Part shown: positions 60,801 through 64,000 of the stretch, piece after piece
How the letters are laid out: each line of letters begins with the position of its first letter
Numbering within the stretch: the first letter of the stretch is position 1
NCBI RefSeq assembly: GCF_000719265.1
Contig: NZ_JOFL01000015.1
Location: forward strand, 1 to 64,000
DNA from: Streptomyces roseoverticillatus
GTDB lineage: Bacteria; Actinomycetota; Actinomycetes; Streptomycetales; Streptomycetaceae
Direction: 5' to 3'
DNA length: 64,000 bases
Program-made: the position numbers and the translations under genes
Notes under the pieces: model-generated
Database searches by the model: none
What the model saw: only the letters and a program-made list of their open reading frames with translations
Told to the model about the DNA's origin: nothing

Positions 60801-60847
60801 CGCATCTATTGTGCGGGAACGGGCCCGGTGCGGATAGCGTCTGCACT

Positions 60848-61618
60848 ATGTCTGATGCTGCGCAGCCATCCGCTGCCGAGGTACGCGCCGCCGCCGAGGC
60901 GGTCAAAGCCGCTCTGGACCGCCACCTCGACGCCGTCGAACGCCGGTCGGGCGAGGACGACCCGGCCGTCTACGCCGCGTTCAACGAGCTGGCCGCGACA
61001 GCCGAGGCCTACGACGAGCTGCTCTACGACACCTACGACGAGGTCACGCCCTTCGAGATCCCCGGCGACGACACCCTGCCCGCCTATGCCGGGCCGGAGG
61101 AGCCGAACGCGCTCAGCGTCCTGATCCGCAGGGACTACGCCGTGGTCGAGCCGCAGCGGCTGCTGGCTCAGGCCCAGCGCGTCGCCGATCTCGACCCCGA
61201 CCTCGACACGCCGCCCGGGACGGCCGGCGCCGCCGTGGGCAACGTGGGTGGCAGCGTGCACGCCGCGCTCGGGGTGATCTTCGGTGAGTACGAGCCGGAC
61301 GAGATCGCCTCGCGGCACAAGGAATTCGGCCTGGAGGAAGGCGACTCCACGCTCTGGGTCACCGCGGCGGAGGATGCCGCCGAGCCGGGGGAGTGGCTGT
61401 CGGCCCCCTTCGACCAGGCCGACCCGCAGCGGGTGATCTGCCGTTTCGATGTCAGTGCGGTCTTCGACGAGGAGCGGGACCTGGACGACGACGGCGATGA
61501 CGACGGGGACGACGTCGACGACGGGGATGACGTCCTGGACGTCGATGCCGACGACGACGCGGACGCCGCCCCGGAGAGAGGGAGCGGCGGCGCGCCGGCC
61601 TCGTCGCCCGGGCGCTGA
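60848..61618 (+). CDS. Conserved actinobacterial protein with a highly acidic C-terminal tail
   Basis: 256 residues from ATG 60848. No Shine-Dalgarno, but a promoter-like GATAGC (60833-60838) with TTGTGC 18 bases further upstream ends nine bases before the ATG, so the transcript may be leaderless. The N-terminal 200 residues are helical (AAAEAVKAALDRHLDAVERR, AYDELLYDTYDEV). The last 50 are mostly Asp (DDDGDDDGDDVDDGDDV). No domain recognised. Convergent with the RecD2-like gene. Confidence 0.78.
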   Translation: MSDAAQPSAAEVRAAAEAVKAALDRHLDAVERRSGEDDPAVYAAFNELAATAEAYDELLYDTYDEVTPFEIPGDDTLPAYAGPEEPNALSVLIRRDYAVVEPQRLLAQAQRVADLDPDLDTPPGTAGAAVGNVGGSVHAALGVIFGEYEPDEIASRHKEFGLEEGDSTLWVTAAEDAAEPGEWLSAPFDQADPQRVICRFDVSAVFDEERDLDDDGDDDGDDVDDGDDVLDVDADDDADAAPERGSGGAPASSPGR

Positions 61619-61624
61619 CCCGCC

Positions 61625-61652
61625 CCGGGCCCGGGCGCGCACCCGGGCCCGG
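61625..61652. terminator. Hairpin between convergent genes
   Basis: Perfect 11-bp arms CCGGGCCCGGG (61625-61635) and CCCGGGCCCGG (61642-61652), 6-base loop. Confidence 0.65.
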
Positions 61653-61658
61653 ACCCGC

Positions 61659-63950
61659 TCATCCGGCCTGCTGCACCTGGGCCCGCAGCAGGCCCCGCAG
61701 CCGGGTCGTCCGCTCCTTCGCCGGGACCTCCGCGATCGCGCGGGGCAGCGCCTGGTCCACGCCGTGCACGACGGAAAGGTGCCGCTCGGCCCGGCCGAAG
61801 GCCGTGTAGACCCACGAGCGCGTGAGCGTACGGGCCGCGTCGCCCGGCAGGACGACCACGGCCGCCGGCCAGCGGATGCCGGCCGCCTGGTGAGCGGTGA
61901 CGGCCCAGCCGTGGCGGACCGCCTCGGCCACCCGCTCCCGCGGGACGAGCACGGAGGAGCCGCCGCAGTCCAGCCGGAGCCCCTCGGGCTCCGCGGCGGC
62001 CACGGTGCCGGGGATCATGCGGCCCGGCGCCGGCACGTACGCCACGCGGTCGCCCGGGTCGAAGCCGCCGAAGCGGCCGGGGCCGGGGTTCAGCCGCTCC
62101 TTCAGCGCGGCGTTGAGCGCGCGGGTGCCCGCGGGGCCGCCGTGGCCCGGGGTGATCACCTGGGTCTGCCCGGCGGGCACGCCGATCGCCCGCGGGATGG
62201 AATCCGCGACCAGCTGCACCGTCCGGTGCACGGCCTCGCCCGGATCCCGCACCGGGACGATCACGACCTCCTTGCCGGGGGCCGCCGGCTGCGTCAGCTC
62301 GCCGACGCCGATCCCCGACACCAGCTCGCCGACCGGGCCCTCGTCGGGCGTACGGGAGACGACCGCCGGGCAGGCGCGGGCCGCCACCACGTCCGCGAAC
62401 ACGCGGCCCGGGCCGGCGGACCACAGCACGCCCGGGTCGCCGCTGAGCACCAGGCGGGTGCCGTCGGCGAGCGACTCCACCAGCACGGCCGCCGTCTCGA
62501 CGTCGAGCTGCGGGGCGTCCAGGACGGCCAGCACGTCGAGGGCGAGGGCGCCGTCCTCGTCCCGGCCGGGGCCCTCGGCGCCGGACAGCAGGCCCGCCAC
62601 CGTCACCGCTTCCGGGTCGCCCGACTCCGCCAGGCGCCGGCGGCCGTCCTCGGTGTGCGCGGCGGCGCAGGCGCGCAGGCCCAGGGAGCGGGCCGCGGCG
62701 ATCAGGGCGGCCGGCTCGGCGCGGGCCGCCTCGCCGCCGCTGTGCGTGACGAGGCCCGCGCCCGCCGCGGCGCGGACCAGCTCCGCGGCGGAGGGCGTGG
62801 GCGCGGCGGCCGCCGCCCCCTCCCACTCGCCGTCGCCGGCCGTGAACGTGCTGATCAGCCGGGCCAGGCCGTCGGCGAGGCTCTCCTCGGCCATGGCGTA
62901 GCGGTCGAGGCCCAGGAGCAGGCGCACCGGGACCTCCTCGTCCTCGCCCTGGGGCGCGGCGGAGCCGGGCGCGGGCTCCACGGCCTCCTGGAACACCAGG
63001 ACCGTGCCCTCGGCGATGGCGGACTGCAGGGCCTCGTCCGGATCCGGGACGGCGTGCCCGGCGAGGGCCGCGGTCAGGGCCGGCGCCTCCAGGACCGTGT
63101 GGCCTTCGAGCGCGGCGCGCTCCAGCAGCCAGGCGGTCAGGGCCTGGGCCCGGCGCTCGTCCCCGGGGCCGGCCTCCGGGCCCAGCAGGGCCCGCGCGAA
63201 GCCGTCCGCCTGCTCGGGCCGTACGCCCGGGACGGCCAGCAGCCGCCAGGGGTCCTCCTGGAGGGCCTCGGCGGCCTGCTCGCCCAGGGTCTCGGCGACG
63301 GGGACCGCGAGCTGCTCGGGGGCGCCGCCCGCGGCGAGGACCTGCCGCACGCCGGCGAGGCCCTCGGCGTCGACGCGGGGGGCCGCGGCGGGGACGGGCG
63401 CGGGGGCCGCCTGGCGGGGCGGCCGTGCGGGCGCGGCCTTGCGCGCGGGCGCGGGCCGCGGGGCCTCGGTGAAGAACGACGCCGCGGGCCGCTCCCCGCT
63501 CTCCACGGCCCGGACGGCCGCGGCGAGCGCCTCGGCGACGGCGCTCTTGGGCGCACCCTGCGCGGCGGCGGGCTCCGCTCCGGGGGCGGCACCGGCGCCT
63601 TCGGGCGAGGGCGAGCCCGGCGCGCGGGGTGCCTCCGGCGCCTCGGGACGGTCGGCACCCGAGCCCGCCGGACTCTGCGCGGCCTGCGGTTCGCCGGGGT
63701 GCCCGGCGCTGCCGGGCTCGCCGTCCGGAGCGGGCGTGCCGCCGGGCGCGGGAGCCGCCGGCTCCGCCCCGGAAGCGGTGCCGGCGGGCCCGGCCTGTGC
63801 GCTGCCGTCCGAGGCCGAGCCCGGCGCCGCCTGCGCGGCCTGCTGCGCGTCGGAGTGCTCGGCGCTGCCGCTCGAAGGGACGGCGGGGTCTCCGTCAGGG
63901 GTCCGGGTGCCGCTCGGCGCGGGGTCGCCGGCGCGGCGATCGGTGTTCAC
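61659..63950 (-). CDS. RecD2-like helicase-fold protein lacking the Walker A motif
   Basis: 763 residues from GTG 63950 (GGAG upstream). Residues 1-190 are disordered, Ala/Pro/Gly/Glu-rich. The next part resembles the RecD2 helix-hairpin-helix region (LQEDPWRLLAVPGVRPEQADGFA). The helicase core follows the RecD2 order but with changed motifs: the Walker A place reads LVTHSGGEAARAEPAALI without a GKT; the DExx motif is LAVLDAPQLD; motif III is SGDPGVLWSAGPGRVF; a late motif is TAHQAAGIRWPAAVVVLP in place of TxHKxQG. ATPase activity is therefore doubtful. It may act as a binding or regulatory protein. Neighbouring functions give no clue. Confidence 0.8.
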   Translation of the reverse strand: MNTDRRAGDPAPSGTRTPDGDPAVPSSGSAEHSDAQQAAQAAPGSASDGSAQAGPAGTASGAEPAAPAPGGTPAPDGEPGSAGHPGEPQAAQSPAGSGADRPEAPEAPRAPGSPSPEGAGAAPGAEPAAAQGAPKSAVAEALAAAVRAVESGERPAASFFTEAPRPAPARKAAPARPPRQAAPAPVPAAAPRVDAEGLAGVRQVLAAGGAPEQLAVPVAETLGEQAAEALQEDPWRLLAVPGVRPEQADGFARALLGPEAGPGDERRAQALTAWLLERAALEGHTVLEAPALTAALAGHAVPDPDEALQSAIAEGTVLVFQEAVEPAPGSAAPQGEDEEVPVRLLLGLDRYAMAEESLADGLARLISTFTAGDGEWEGAAAAAPTPSAAELVRAAAGAGLVTHSGGEAARAEPAALIAAARSLGLRACAAAHTEDGRRRLAESGDPEAVTVAGLLSGAEGPGRDEDGALALDVLAVLDAPQLDVETAAVLVESLADGTRLVLSGDPGVLWSAGPGRVFADVVAARACPAVVSRTPDEGPVGELVSGIGVGELTQPAAPGKEVVIVPVRDPGEAVHRTVQLVADSIPRAIGVPAGQTQVITPGHGGPAGTRALNAALKERLNPGPGRFGGFDPGDRVAYVPAPGRMIPGTVAAAEPEGLRLDCGGSSVLVPRERVAEAVRHGWAVTAHQAAGIRWPAAVVVLPGDAARTLTRSWVYTAFGRAERHLSVVHGVDQALPRAIAEVPAKERTTRLRGLLRAQVQQAG

Positions 63951-64000
63951 AGGGTGCTCCAGTCCTGATCGGGATAGCGGTGCACGGGCGCCGAGACATC
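63951..64000. other. Window edge, no gene seen
   Basis: Fifty bases upstream of the RecD2-like gene; they include its GGAG ribosome binding site and perhaps promoter sequence. Nothing else recognisable. Confidence 0.4.

Overview
This is a high-GC actinomycete chromosome segment, almost certainly Streptomyces. Coding sequence has the strong third-position G/C bias of the genus, GTG and TTG starts are common, and genus markers are present: a short chaplin and a long cell-wall-sorted chaplin side by side, a SoxR with the CX2CXCX5C iron-sulfur motif, hmgA, and many TetR, GntR and MarR regulators. From memory of Streptomyces coelicolor locus numbers (chpC SCO1674, chpH SCO1675, soxR SCO1697, hmgA SCO1715), the part from about 23 to 64 kb appears to be a conserved core block read in descending SCO order. 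This could not be checked here.

Left part (1-12 kb): a partial ferric-siderophore ABC ATPase and its binding lipoprotein precede a tightly coupled five-gene operon: ATP-grasp ligase, NIS synthetase, MFS exporter, NIS synthetase, PLP decarboxylase. Gene order and content match pvsABCDE (vibrioferrin) and xssABCDE (xanthoferrin) of proteobacteria, so it probably makes and exports a citrate-based carboxylate siderophore. An asnB gene and a small GntR regulator follow.

12-23 kb: an AAA ATPase, then a polysaccharide locus: membrane-anchored glycoside hydrolase, a 1250-residue flippase/membrane-glycosyltransferase fusion, a polysaccharide deacetylase, two GT2 glycosyltransferases, a CelD-like acyltransferase and a small membrane protein.

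23-44 kb: secreted SGNH esterase, Ser/Thr kinase, DrrAB-type exporter with a divergent TetR and a clear operator pair, hmgA with a GntR gene, two TetR regulators, an SDR, a NamZ-like Tat-exported enzyme, an erythromycin-esterase-like protein, a hydrolase, an amidase, soxR, and aldehyde and alcohol dehydrogenases.

44-64 kb: an acyl-CoA dehydrogenase/phosphotransferase operon, a solitary Shedu-type (DUF4263) defence nuclease gene, a metallo-hydrolase, a MarR/MFS/quinone-oxidoreductase module with good operators, Nudix, EamA transporter, APC permease, a thioredoxin-like ferredoxin, tRNA-Leu(GAG), an M20 peptidase, chpH-chpC behind a sigma-BldN-like promoter, and a RecD2-like protein lacking its Walker A motif.

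Most interesting: the vibrioferrin-type operon in a Streptomyces; the solitary Shedu gene whose last codons carry the operator of the next operon; the degenerate RecD2-like protein; the flippase fusion; and a family of hairpin repeats found only between convergent genes.
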